Of a DNA stretch of 64,000 nucleotides, positions 35,151-47,269 are shown piece after piece. Source of the stretch: Gymnogyps californianus. Taxonomy: Eukaryota; Chordata; Aves; Accipitriformes; Cathartidae. A model generated the notes under the pieces. The model was not told where the DNA came from. It was given only the letters and a program-made list of their open reading frames with translations, and made no database searches. The stretch is taken from assembly GCF_018139145.2 (NCBI RefSeq), contig NC_059487.1, positions 4,113,792 to 4,177,791 on the forward strand, in the 5' to 3' direction. Every line of letters begins with the position of its first letter. Positions within the stretch are counted from its first letter, which is position 1. The position numbers were made by a program, and so were the translations under genes.

Positions 35151-37580
35151 GCTTTGCTGTATGTGCTCCACCTATGACTTCTGTGTCTATGAGGTCATTT
35201 GTCCTTGTCTCTGATGGCAAAAAGTACAGAAATTCCAGCTAATAAAATGAGGCTTGTAGAGGCGTTGTTTTGATTTCTCAAACTATGGGTTAAAACACTG
35301 TAGAGTCTTTCCTGGTGACAAGTTTATAAAACAGATGCTTTCAGGTGAACATTTATAAAACGATCTATTTCATCCACAAATTATGCTTGTACCTGGAGAA
35401 CCTTGAGTGCCCAAACAATTGCACACGCTTGGGCAGAATGGAATACAGCAGAAGGTGCTAATTTTTGCACAAATGCCAGGGTTAGCTGTCAGATTAGAGT
35501 GGGATTAGATAGGGGCTGACACTTGTTACTTGAGCTGAATTTAGATCTCACCAGCCAGACTCAAATCCCATCAGAAATTCGCAGGTTCCATTCAGAAGGT
35601 AACAGGAAGCAAAATTAATGTTCATTATTATTAGTTTCAAAGATCAAATTAAGTAATTAAGCTAAATTTAGAGAAATTGTTCTTATACGTCTTTTACCAT
35701 TATGTAGTAATATTCCTGTTACATATGCAAAGAAGGGCTGTGATTTTGAAAATTTGGTTGGCTTTTCCACTGCGTCAGAGGTTTGAAGGAAAGCTGTTCC
35801 CCGCCCGGCTCTGCCCAGCGAGCATGAAAGATGTGCTCCTGCTGTGAGGGGTGCCCCTTTCGCAGCCACACAGGCTAGACTGGCAGAACGAGGTTACCAG
35901 CTGGTGGGGCAGGTGCCATCCTGGGAATAGCTCCAAAGGACTCTTCCTGAAACTTGCTGTTTTGTAACTGAAGCCGTCTGATTTACATATAAAGCTATGC
36001 CATATATTTGAGGATCTTTGTTGTATTGGCTAAATCCCAATCAGGTTATGTCGCTAAGATCACAGTAACTTTACAAATAATTTATCACAGTTGCCGGTGT
36101 CAAAGCATCCGAGACATTACAAGTATCTACTCAAAATAATTTTAACATTCAGTCTCAGCCTATCTCACAGTTTTGTTACTTTATGCCCAAATAACAATAA
36201 ACGAGTGGCTGCTGTGTCCGGGGCAAATCATCCTGCTCCCATGTCCATTACACTTAGCAAAGCTCTTGCCTGATGAGGCCCCTTGGGTGTCTAATTTCTT
36301 TCTACTCATCTCACCATAATTGCCAGAAAACTTCAGCTTACCAACACTGATGTGTGTTCATAAACATGGCTTTTGCAGAGCAAACAGAAGGCACCTACCA
36401 GTACTGTGGCTGCAGTTATAGAGATTGTTTGGCCCACAATGTATTTCATCATGGTTTTCCAAACAGGCAAAACTGGTTAGATGTGACCTGGTAGGATGTG
36501 ATTCACCAACAACTGGTGACTCTCTTTCAGGTGTTAGAGGGTCTGTTGCCCACAAGCACCATGTTGGAGGTGATTCCCCAGGAAGCCCAAGAGATGCCTA
36601 TTACTAGAATCATGACCAAGGAAGCATGTGTTCAAAAGACCTTTGGATAAGGTATGGTCTCTTGAAGTTTTTTTGCTTGAAAGCAAGCCAGGCTCCAGCC
36701 ACAGATGTTGGGAGCTGCAGGTGTTGCTTTGCACTCTCATCATTTGCCTCCAGTGGAGCAGTGACAGTGTTCACCATTAAACGGGCCAAGTGATTAACTC
36801 ATCATGAGCCGTTTCTAAGAAAGCATCCTTTCCTCCCACCCATAAACTGCTCACAAGGTGTCACTTTTTTCCTGACTGCTCAGCTTTGTGCAGACTCTCC
36901 CCTTGCACGTTATTATCACCTTGTGGGTTAAATGTGAGTCCTTAACATTTAGACTTCAAAAGCTGGGGGTCAGTCACACATGGTGGATGGAGATCCCTGT
37001 TCCCTGCCATGGGAGGGTGACCCTTGCAGTGGACATTGCCACTGCACGTGTTCTGCCATGGGGACTGACACTTGGCTTTCCATTCATGCTTTCCAGTTTG
37101 AAATGTTCACCCTCCAAATGGCTGCAGGACTGAGTATGTTGGTTCTCGTATTTACAGAACGCTGCTGCTCGCACCAATGCACAACATTCTCTTTCATGCC
37201 AATAAGCACCAGTGAGCTTGAAGCCAATCTTTTTCAATATGAGAGGCTATTCATGCAGCTACTTTCTGGCATTCCTTTTGCTCTAATTACAGCTACTTTT
37301 TTTTTTCCCCCCCCTTTTCTTCATTAACGAACGAAGACACTCAAGCCTCAATTCACAAAGGCATTTGGGCATCTGACTCCTGCTGAAATCCCTGGTGAAT
37401 CTAAGAATTAGACACTCCTCAACTCTCCTCTCGCTCATGAAGTAACACTGGGGACTTGCGTGGTATTGCTCCTGATTTATACCGAGCTTGGGTGAGTGAA
37501 GAATCAGAGTCTCTGTGTTTGTGAGGGAGAGGAAGGATATTTCAGTGATTGATATCCTAACAGGGAGGTTGATGATACAA
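35151..37580. other. Non-coding stretch, no gene seen
   Basis: Unique-looking DNA with open frames up to 115 codons (36980-37327, plus), none recognised. A T/C run lies at about 37297-37316. No clear mobile element was found. Confidence 0.5.
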
Positions 37581-37585
37581 GTGCT

Positions 37586-37710
37586 ATTTCCCAGCTCTGC
37601 GTCTGACATTGTGAATGACCTTGAATAAATCACATCCCTCCTTCTGTGTTTCTGGTCATCTAGCACATCTCTGCCTCACAGGTTTGTGAGGCTCCATGCT
37701 TTCATGTTCA
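37586..37710 (+). mobile_element. MIR-like SINE relic
   Basis: Reads TTTCCCAGCTCTGCGTCTGAC, then GTGAATGACCTTGAATAAATCAC, then CTTCTGTGTTTCTGGTCATCT and TGCCTCACAGGTTTGTGAGG. The order follows the MIR core ('cccggctctgccactgac', 'gtgaccttgggcaaatcac', 'ctgtgcctcagtttcctcatct', 'cctcacagggttgtgagg'). It is diverged but collinear over more than 100 bases. The tRNA-derived 5' head is not evident, so the copy is probably truncated. Confidence 0.6.
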
Positions 37711-37719
37711 TAGATAGTC

Positions 37720-39323
37720 TAGTCTGGGCTTTCCCAAGGGGACTGGATGTTTATGTCCCTATTGGGACTCTCACTTCCTTAGTCTCTTTGAAAATGCCAA
37801 TTTTAGAGATTACCGCAAGGAAATAGCAATAGGATCTGGAGTAGAAAGGAAGAGTCTGTCACTCCAACTTGGCATTCCCATCTTTAAAAAGAGTAAAGAG
37901 GACAGCACAAAAAAAATCACGGGAAAAGTTAATTGCCTTATGTTTATACTGGAAGATCTCAAGTTTCCTCTCAAGAGTCGCTGCTTGTCTGCCCACATCT
38001 GTTCATAGCCAGGGCTGTGGTCTCCCAGCGCTGAGTGACAACGCTGAATGTGCGATGCATCAGCATCTGTAGGCAGAACCTATTGACTGTTTACTGCTAC
38101 GTGTTTCTTCTTCTTGTGTCTCAGTCAGCTTTATGATTTGCTAGTAAAAGATTGCGCTTCAGCTGAAAGTGCTGAGGAGTTGAGCTGATCCTCCTCCATA
38201 TGTCACTGCTGTCCCCCTGCTGAGGGGAGGACTTCAGATACACTCTGGTATACGGACCAACTAATATTTATTGTTCCTGTCGTGCACTCAATTGTGCTGT
38301 TAGGTTGTATAACACTACATATTCATTCAGTCACAGAAGGAGGTTTTTTTAAAGTTTTTGTTTCCCTCCCTTCATGATTTTGCCTTACAGTCATCAGAAA
38401 TACTGAGTCTAGCCTCACTTTGCTGGAGAATATTACTTCAAAATAGAGAGGAAGTATTGCTAACCCCCAGCTCAGGGAGTGCTACTCTCACTGAGTCCAG
38501 GAGTCCATCAAAAAACCCTTAAGAAAGCAAATTTCTAATAATTACCTCTGATGTGCATCCTCTATTTCCTTTAGCTGCTTAAGTTTTACTTTCTTGTCCT
38601 TGTAATGTCATTATCTGCTTGTTCTCCAGCCTCCCCATCATCCAAACAGTTAATTGTATGATATCAGACACAGAAAGAAGAGGGTAGCCTAAAAGTCACA
38701 GAGGACCAAAGTGCAAGTTTGGGGTGCAGTTGAACCTGAATTCTCACGAAAGCCTAACACAAATGTGACTCATCCCACCTCAGCACAGCTCAGGAGGAGG
38801 TGCCGGTCCTGGCGATGCTGAGCTGTCTGCAGCACTTGGCTCAGCTTAGCAGGAGCGTGGGGCTGTCGCAGACCTGCAGGAGGTGCTCGCAGCCTTGCGA
38901 GAACAAGCCATAAATTTCATCCCAACGAGGTTTTTGAGCAGCCACACAAGACAAGGAATGAATTACTGAACCCGTTCATGCTTAGTGAGTTATAAAGTGT
39001 AAGGCCAAAGACTGCAAGTACTCTCTACGCAGCAATGTCTGAGTTAATAAACCATCACTCAGACACTGCAGAATCTGGCTGCGGAGCTGAATTGTTATTA
39101 TGAAATGTATTTTTTTTTTAATAGTTGTATTTGTTCATTAAGGGAAGACATTCAGAAGTTCTATGCAGTACGTCATCATCCCGTGTCACATTCGTCTCTC
39201 CTGGTATCCATCAGCCAGGTCTGCTCCCCTCATTTCTGCTGTCTGGTTTTACAGCCGGGGACAGTGTTCCTTTGAAGACACCGTGCTGCAGTGCAATTTA
39301 AGGGTTTGTTGCCTCCTCCACAG
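37720..39323. other. Non-coding stretch, no gene seen
   Basis: Short open frames only. A T run occurs at 39111-39119. The interval 38780-38920 is GC-richer and contains repeated GCAG/CTGC words but no clear element. Confidence 0.5.
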
Positions 39324-39394
39324 AGAACATCACGAAGGCCATCTCCAAGCATGGCAATCAAACGGCATAGAGGAGGTTGCAAGCAAGGCTGAAG
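39324..39394 (+). other. Candidate 71-base exon
   Basis: A pyrimidine-rich acceptor (GTTTGTTGCCTCCTCCACAG, ending 39323) and a consensus donor (GAAG/GTAAGG, with GT at 39395-39396) bound 71 bases. The interval lies inside a 146-codon open frame (39163-39603), and only that frame is open throughout the 71 bases; the other two contain a stop. The peptide is not recognised. It could equally be a non-coding RNA exon or a chance pair of sites. Confidence 0.15.
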
Positions 39395-39537
39395 GTAAGG
39401 AAATTACTCCAGGCCACTGCTTGAAAACAGGCTCAGTTAGACCTCTTGTTTCCTCTGCCTTCCTCTCCCTCCTTCTTTCAGAGCCATGGGTTTTGTGGTT
39501 CAGAGGCGCCATTTCAAGAAGGCCCACAGATCCATAT

Positions 39538-39561
39538 AGTTATATGGTTACCCATATAACT
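39538..39561. repeat. Perfect 10-base inverted repeat
   Basis: AGTTATATGG (39538-39547) and CCATATAACT (39552-39561) are exact reverse complements separated by four bases. The hairpin is short; no terminator function should be inferred in a vertebrate setting. Confidence 0.65.
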
Positions 39562-39599
39562 CAGGTTCTGAAAATACTTATGAAGACTTACAAGCAGAT

Positions 39600-40300
39600 C
39601 TAATGCTCTCTTTAAAACTATAGCAACAGAAAGCCTGACCTCCAAAACCACCCTGTCTTTCAGTATTTCTACTTCTAGGGTTGCAACTTTCTTGTGAATG
39701 GCTGCGTGAACTCACTTACAGAAAATTGTTGCTTCTTAAAAAATATTTGAAATGAGTAGCAAAACTAAATACACCTCATCTGAATACCCTGAAAGCTCAC
39801 TGAGGACACACTAAATACAATAGCTTAAATCTTGCTTTTCTAAGAAGCGTTCCCTTCTTGGTTTCCCTTATGAAGCTCATCTCTTCCCTGCAGTTTCCAC
39901 CCTGCCTTCTCTACCTGCCTTCCTTGCTAAGACTAAAGGTTTATAATCTGTTACCATAAGAGAAGGAGGCTGTGTCAACTTACCCTTGCAGAGACATTTA
40001 ATCAGAGGCACTAAGCAAAGGAAAGGCTAGAATATTTGTCCTCCATGTAAGGACTGTTGCTTACTCAATGTTTCTTTTAAGGTCTCCTATCATCTCCATC
40101 GGGGCTCCAGTTGCATAAACCTAGTTTTCACAGCTAAAATAGATGGGGTTTTTTAGGCCTGGGGATAGCTGTCATATATGAGGAAGACAAAGCATGAGCC
40201 AGCTAAAGAAGGTGTGTTTAACCCAGCGGCAGCTAAGCACACGCAGCCGCTCGCTCATGATATGGGAGAGAATCAGGAAAAAAAAACTGAGTGAAAAAGA
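39600..40300. other. Non-coding stretch, no gene seen
   Basis: No open frame of note; ordinary AT-rich DNA leading into the A-rich tract. Nothing recognised. Confidence 0.5.
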
Positions 40301-40310
40301 CAGTAATAGA

Positions 40311-40359
40311 AAAAAAAAAAAAAAATAAATAAAAAAAAAAAAAAAAAAAAAAAATAAAA
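40311..40359 (+). repeat. Poly(A)/AAAT low-complexity tract
   Basis: About 49 bases of almost pure A with three T interruptions spaced as AAAT units. It could be an expanded simple repeat or the worn tail of a retroposed sequence. No recognisable retroposon or processed gene body lies upstream. On the opposite strand it yields a spurious poly-Phe open frame. Confidence 0.75.
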
Positions 40360-40369
40360 GCAAGTGGTG

Positions 40370-41965
40370 CACAATGCAATTGCTCACCACTCGTGACGAT
40401 GCCAGTTAGTCAAGCGCGATCCCCTCCAGTAACTCCCCAGTTATATACTGGCATGATCATATGGAATAGCTCTTGGCCAGTTGGTCAGCTGTCCTGATGG
40501 TCCCTCCCAGCTTCTTGTGCCCTCAGCCTTCTTGCTGCTGGCACGAGAAGCTGAAAAAATTATATAAACACTACTAGCAAAACTAAAAACATCAGTGTTA
40601 TCAACATTCCTACTAAAAAAAACACAAAAAAAAAAAAAAACTCTTAGCGAAACAGAAGAAGGAAATCGAAAAGAAGTCGTGCTGCTATCACACCTTTCAC
40701 CTCACAGTAACACTGCAGAGCTTCATGGTGCTTGGGCCACATCCAAAGGAGAAAAATCCTATCTCCTCAACAATGAAGATGGCCATACTCATGTCTCAGC
40801 CTGGAATATAGCTTTGCAGGAGAAACGTTTTTGGTTTTTAAATGACAGAGAGTACCATCATTTGCATGAACCTCAACACATCTTAGCTCGAGCATCAGAA
40901 ATAAATGGGCAATGCCTTCAGATGTTTTCCAAAATTTATTATTAGGGGTTTTGTTTTGGTTCGCAAACATAATGGCCTTCCAATGCTTTTGGTGAACTGA
41001 TACATTTCTTTACATATTTGTCATGTACTATTCCTGGCCTAAGACATCAGCTTTTTTGCCGAATGCATGTATACACACAGTAGAAAGTCTCTTTCCAACA
41101 CATCTTAGAATAATACAGTATTATCTGATATTTCAGAACAAGGAGTTTTAACTACATTTTGAACCTGCAACTTGCATGACTGTAATATCCTTGTAAGATT
41201 TTCAGTGATACAGAGAATTACAGGATCTTTTTTTTTGCCAATGAGTTTAACACAGCCCCATTCATTGCTGTTAGAGAAGCTTTGAAGTTTTCATGCTTAT
41301 GCAAAAATCCCATGTTTGCGGCTAGAGTAAAATTCTTTTTTTTTTTTCTTCAGCCTGACGACAGCTATGCCGTAGTTTTATGGCATATGTTAACTATTTC
41401 AGAAAGGAGAAATGACACTTTACAGTTGTGCGCTCTCTCTAGAACATAATTGTACATCAAGTAAAAAGCCCACACTTACTAGAGGCGCTCAGGGACCAAC
41501 TCAGACTGGGTCCGTGTGCTTCCAGCTTCCACTAGTATCACAGGAACTCTAGGAGACCTAACATCTCATGAAGTCTAGGCCCCCAAAATGATAACATTAG
41601 GTTATTATTCTGTATTTTTAATTGATCATAATTAGTAAAAATAGGTGACATTTTTCCTTGTAATCAGTTTCTGGAATCTGCAAATATTCTTGGCTTAGGG
41701 TAACATTTCCTAAAATGGCTAAGCATTGTTTTCAATGGGGGTTAGTGGGTTAAATACCTTTAGGTATTTGGAGTCACAATCTCAGATGTAAGGCCATATA
41801 AAATGGAGCCATGAACTTTGATAGGCGTAGCACTGGAATACCAGTGATGAATAAATAAAAACAGAGCAGAAGTTCTTCAGGCAGGGTATGAATCTTGCTA
41901 CACCCTACAAGACACTGTGCATTCATCATTTTTATGATTATACAAAAATAACGAAAGAAATGAAT
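40370..41965. other. Non-coding stretch, no gene seen
   Basis: Open frames up to 116 codons (40595-40945), with a Lys-rich start caused by an A run (about 40615-40640). A T run sits at about 41337-41349. A small perfect hairpin AAATACCT/AGGTATTT is at 41752-41769. No gene recognised. Confidence 0.5.
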
Positions 41966-42370
41966 AATCGTAGGATCACAGGAACATAAGGTCATAGGAT
42001 GATTAAGGTGGGAAGGGACCACAGGAGGTCTCTAGTCCAACCTCCTACCCAAAGCAAGGTCAGCTATGAGGCCAGAACAGGTAGTCCAGGACTTTATCCT
42101 GCTGGGTCTTGAAAATTTCCAAGGACAGAGACTCTGGGCAAGTTGCTCCAATGTTTGACTGCCCTCATGGGGAGAAACTTTTTCCTTATATCCAGTGTGA
42201 ACTACTGTTTCAATTTACACCCTTTGTGTCTCTTGTCCTCCTACCATTTGCTGCTGTGAGGAGTGTGGCCTGCCTTCTCGATGACCTCCTCATAGGTAGG
42301 GGGGAGCTGCTCCTAGATCCCCTGAAGCCTTCTCCTCTCCCAGTTGAACAAACCCCGGGCCCTGGGACCC
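41966..42370 (-). mobile_element. CR1 LINE, 5'-truncated 3' end
   Basis: The plus strand shows worn eight-base repeats (ATCACAGG, TCATAGGA) at the left end, then GGGAAGGGACC (42010-42020) and CTAGTCCAACC (42032-42042). A long stretch follows that matches the reverse complement of the avian CR1 3' region, including TTTTTCCTTATATCCAGT and CTCTTGTCCTCC. The 3' end therefore lies at about 41966 and the element reads leftwards. Only about 400 bases of a roughly 4.5 kb family remain, typical of 5'-truncated CR1 copies. No reverse transcriptase coding sequence is present. Open frames at 42109-42504 and 42210-42425 fall mostly within this element and are not genes. Divergence suggests an old insertion; the subfamily cannot be fixed by eye. 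Confidence 0.92.
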
Positions 42371-42540
42371 CCATGTATGTATATGGGACCTCACGAGTGT
42401 ATATTGGGGGGAAGGGGGAATGCATCTTGATACCCTCAAAACCTTATGAAAAACAGAGTGGAAAACTGTTACTATGGTCTCACATTATAATTCAAAGCAA
42501 TTAAAAAATGAAATTAGCACAAAATAACCACAGACAAAAT

Positions 42541-42880
42541 ATGGTAATTAATGTCAATTACCCTGGTTGCTATAGAAACATGGCTGAAACAAGCAGAAGT
42601 TACTAATAAGTTCAAGGTGAACCACAAATGTAAGTGGCTGGCATGGTCTTTTTTCTCTAGCTGATTAGGACTTTAGCTCTTCTGGCTGACAACCAGTTAT
42701 CGATAGAACTTAATCCATTTAATAATCCCATAATCACTTTAATCCAGTTGGCTCAAAGTATTTTGCAACTGATTACTCTAACTGATTAACAACTGTCTTT
42801 TAAGAAATAAATAAAAGCTATCTGTGCACAGCATATGCAGCAGCATTTAGCAAAGTACTGGTTTCTGCAAGGCGAGATTG
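42541..42880. promoter_or_regulatory. Candidate enhancer: inverted homeodomain pair, RFX-like X-box and TAATCC cluster
   Basis: The segment starts with the inverted repeat GGTAATT (42543-42549) / AATTACC (42556-42562). Next comes GTTGCTATAGAAAC (42566-42579), which agrees with the RFX X-box palindrome at 11 of 14 positions. Further on is a dense group of K50-homeodomain (OTX/CRX/PITX-type) sites: TAATCC at 42711-42716, 42723-42728 and 42740-42745, and TAATCA at 42731-42736. GATTA cores on the plus strand occur nearby (about 42663, 42771 and 42784). No repeat or long open frame overlaps. It directly adjoins the CR1 copy. The regulatory role is inferred from motif density; occupancy and conservation are unknown. 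Confidence 0.4.
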
Positions 42881-45800
42881 AATATGTAGCAAAATCTCTG
42901 TAAATTATAAATGCATAACCCTAGGGCACAAAGGGCTTTTAAGAGTCTTTGATTTCACTAACAGGCACTAATACCTCTTTAGCTTTTGCAAAATATAATT
43001 GGAAGCATGCAAGGGAAACTTGTCAAAGGACATCCCCTCTACCAGGTACCTTCAGGTGCAAATGTGCAGTGAGGGTATCAGTTTGAGTGAACGGTGAACT
43101 TGGATGATTCAGGGTGCCTTGGAGGTCAAGGACGTGCAAGACATTGACTTTGTTCCTGATCTGCCCCTATTTTACTAAGAAATGCTGAAATGGTTGACTG
43201 ATAATGTTGTGGCAAATGTTTTAAGAAGTGTTTTCTTCTGGTTTGGAACAACACTCAGCTGTTTGCAAGATCTGTTGTAAACTATAAATTCCTCCCTGCC
43301 CCTTCACCCTCAGCACTATTTCTGGAAATTTCATTTCAAACACAATTTATGGCTCAGATGAAAAACAAAGATGTTTTTAAATAATTCTATTTTTGTATGG
43401 CATTTCACCATGTATTAGCAGTACCGAAAGAAGTGGCAACACATACTGGGACATCTTGGGTTTATTGAGACATCATTTCCCAATGGAAAACAGTTTAGAT
43501 GAAAATATGCTGACCAGGTCTGTAATGACATACTTTGTCAAGCACTTTGGAATCTACTCGTGAAAAAGAGCATTTTATACAAGATCAGTATTAATTATTA
43601 TAATGATTATTTGGTTGCTTAGCTCCTGGACATTTTTGTGGTCCTCTTAACTCAGGATTTATTGTGTTGTGATTTATGAGCCTCAGGATCAGCTATAAAT
43701 ACTGTCTAGCCGGTGATTCTTCTATGTCTGTACAACACTCAGGAGCTCAGAAGTAGCACTCCTAAGAGTTTTGATTAACTACCCTTTGGCAGTTTGTGAG
43801 GCTGAACTTGTTAAAAGTTTTAAAGAAAAGGATTTCAACTAGATTTTTCCAGATTCAGGCTCTACCTCATCATTTGAACTTGCCTAAGACAACTGGCATG
43901 AAGGGCAGTACAGAAAGATAGCTGGTAGGCTGGATTTGCCAGCTGAGATCTCCTCAACCATCACCTGTAGTACCTGGGAAGAATAATCAGCTTGGGGCAC
44001 ATTTCCTCGCTTATTTGAGGTGTTTTCACAGACCATAGAAATCTTTTAGCCACCCCATACGAAGGGGAGCTTTTGTCTGCCGACACTTCTCTCAGTTGAC
44101 AGTCACAAGGAAATTAAATACTGGCTGAGGTCGTAGTGCCCCACAGGAACAATTTTGGGGACTATCTCTGCTTATTGGACTCAACTCCACAAGTTACACA
44201 GGCTCTCTCAGGCTGGAACAAATAGAAAATAATAAAGACAACACAGATCGATGACTGACTTGTGTTTACAGCTGTAGGGAGTTTTCGTATTTCATTAAGT
44301 TTCCAGCTGAAGTTTTGGCTGAGTTAAACTTAAGATGTGAATGACTCAAGATAGGGTTTCATCTCTGAATGGAAACTGGTATCTGGAAATTGGACCCAAG
44401 CCCCTAGTGATCCTGGGCTCACTCTTCAAGTGAGATAGAGTTCATCTCCACTTTCAAAAGAAGGTCTTCATAAGCTGTACGCTTTGGTATGAGCTGGACT
44501 AGAGGCAGGGTAAAAGGGTGTTCAGAGGCAAAATAAAAAAATAGTATGGAAGAAAATTTATTTCAGGTCAAATTGAAGGTTTGAAGTTTTGGGGATTTTT
44601 TTTGGCAGGGATGGGGAGAGAAAGGGTTAATGAAACTAACCTTTTTTTTGGTGGAATAACAAAAAATAAACCTTGAATTGTAAGTGTTTTGGATTAACTG
44701 AGAGCGCTTCATCAAACTTAAAAAATGTAGTGTGTTTTTCATTGCTTCATTATTTAAGCCTTTTTTAAACTTCGTAAAATCTGTGCCAGTTTTATTTTTA
44801 GGAGTCCAAGAAAAAATAAGCATTTTTGAAAAAACAAAACTTTTTAAAATATTTTTCTACTTCTACAGCAAAAATCTTTGTGAAATTAAAAAAACCCACA
44901 TGAATAACTTCTTCCGGGAGCTCCATTTTTCAACAAAATTTCTACTTCGATAAATTAACCCGATTATTGAAAAAAAGCCTTTGCATAAAGAGGGAGTTTG
45001 AGTCAAACTTAACTTTGTGCTGTCACTTCTTTGCATCCATTGCTATTCATGGCAAATCACAACAAAGGAGCTACAAGTTTATTTTTCCATGTAATACATG
45101 GTTGAATGGGAGTAAATGCCCTTCACCACTGATGAAGCTCTCTTCCATATCTCACTTCCCATGGTTAAGATTATCTAGAGTTTGTGTTAGTTCCCACAAA
45201 TCAAAAGCGATGGATTTTCCTCTGTTCTACTTGTAATGAACATTTTCTGTTTCTCCTTCGGGGAAATTATGTAGTAGAATTAATGGGGCTGTAAGTCCAT
45301 AAAGTAGAGTACATTTTTGAAGTGGGTTACTTGCACCTTGGTTAGTATCACATATTATTTTATAGATGCAATGAAGAGAGGAAAAACTCCCAGCCAATGC
45401 TTAGAGTACTTTCAGGCTATTGTTGAGACTTGTTTAAGATGGTGTTTTATTTAATGTATTTGCAAAATAATGAAAAAATAAAGAGAAACAGTGTTACATA
45501 CTACTTAATACAGGTATCGAAAGAAAAGGGCTTGCTTTCAGCGGGGTTTATAGGAAGAGTGGAAGGAAAGGTTGGCCAGAGAAGGAAAGGATGAATACCT
45601 GAGTGTAGAGATAGGAATGGCTAAGAGGGAAATGAACTTAAGGAACCACCAGAGCTTCACTTACAGAACTGAAGGGAGGCCAGCAATTTGGCAACAGTCT
45701 ATTCTGGATAAGCAACGAAAGGTTTTAAAGAAAATATTTTTCCTTCTGTGAAGGAGGAAGAAGTTCCCATATGGGTTGTGCCATGAGGACAGTGATTGCC

Positions 45801-47265
45801 ACAGTGGTCACAGTTGAAACTGCAGAAGGGGATAGGCAACTAGCTGGCTGTGCAACTCAAAAACTGTGCAAGTTTTGTTCGCAAGCACTGCCTGAGAATT
45901 TGCGGTGAAGCCAGAGTATGCTTGCAGGTTTATGCCAGCGCCCAGAAGCAGCAAGAACTTAATTTTCTTCCAGTGTGCACTCCTATGTCTGATTAAAACA
46001 CCTGGCAAGGAGCATTTAGGTTTTTAATTCCTTCATTTAGAAGGTATCACCTCTGAATTAAGTCTGGAAAAGCATCCGGCCACTGTAACACCCCATAAAC
46101 AAGTCCTGATTCAGATATGGGCAAAGCATACTCACTGTGTGTATCCCTACTGCTGATAGAAGCAAATCTTTAGACACAGCTTTCCCTTGATCTGGGTAAG
46201 CACTTGGCAATTCTAGCTCAGGACATATTTCTTGGGACTGCAGCAGTAAGCTTAATATCCTAAGTGAGTTCTAGGACTTCAAGATGTTTGGCTACCTTCG
46301 GAAATATCAATGAAAGAGAGGTGAAGGAGCACAGAAGAAGTCCTTGTTTTGAACTCCCAGTGAAGTTTGATCTCTGTCCAATTCATTTTGGCTGAATGTT
46401 CTGGTCAGTTCTTGTCTGATCTTTCCCAGTTTCCACTATTCCTGAGGACAACCTGGGATAGAATAGGTGGGATATAAGTGCTTGGACTCCTACAGACCTG
46501 CTGTGTCACCCTCACTGCTGCTGCTACCTGCACTGCCCAGAAGATAGGAGCTTGTGCTGCACTCGCATCATGGGACTGATGCACAAATATACTCTTCACT
46601 GCTTTAACAGGACTTTCTGATATGTCATTATCCATTTGGCTGATGTTCCCCTCTGCAGCTGATGATAGTAGTTTTTATGCAAAGATTACAGAGTGAGTTT
46701 TCCTAGTCAGGAATATGAGATTGTTCTGTAGTTGGGTCACTTCTGTTTGATCCTCATGAATTCCTCTCCCCAGAAACAGTGACATCCTAGTGAAGAAAGA
46801 CTGGAAACATCTTACGGGCATCACTTTACAGCGAGTTTGTATTCTGCTTGCTAGCACTTACTAATGCCCAGAAACAACTCTTGCACGAGGAAAACACAAG
46901 GCAGCAACTCTTTGCCCATGCAATTACTGTGATTGTCTACAAAAATCAAGTGGGTTTGTATGCAAATGGCCAGTAAGCATCTAGTGGATGCAATGGCTTG
47001 AATTTCAATTTGCAATGAATAGTCACATATTCAAACACATGTAAAAATGTGTATGTGTATTAATATCTGACAAATCCTCAACCTCCCTTTCAAACAGTTT
47101 TTTGGCTTATGTCAGTTAAAAACTCTTCGGTGTGCCATATGTAACCCCTTGCAAGTGAATAGCGGCTCTTTCGAAAGTAATGATTACTGTTAACTCCCAG
47201 TCACTATAATGCTTCCAGATACGCTAGGAAGCTTATTCCCAATAATTAGTAATTAGCAGTAACCA
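42881..47265. other. Non-coding stretch, no gene seen
   Basis: About 4.4 kb of AT-rich DNA with open frames of at most 89 codons. The 44.5-45.0 kb part is especially rich in A and T runs. No element or exon was recognised. Confidence 0.55.
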
Positions 47266-47269
47266 TTTT

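Noticed and set aside
39538..39561. Inverted repeat as an intrinsic terminator
   Set aside because: The sequence context is vertebrate, there is no adjacent gene, and no U-run follows.
40172..40390. Poly-Phe frame as a membrane peptide
   Set aside because: It is the reverse-strand translation of the A-rich tract.
42109..42504. 131-codon frame as a coding region
   Set aside because: It lies mostly inside the CR1 3' region, antisense to the element, and is repeat-derived.
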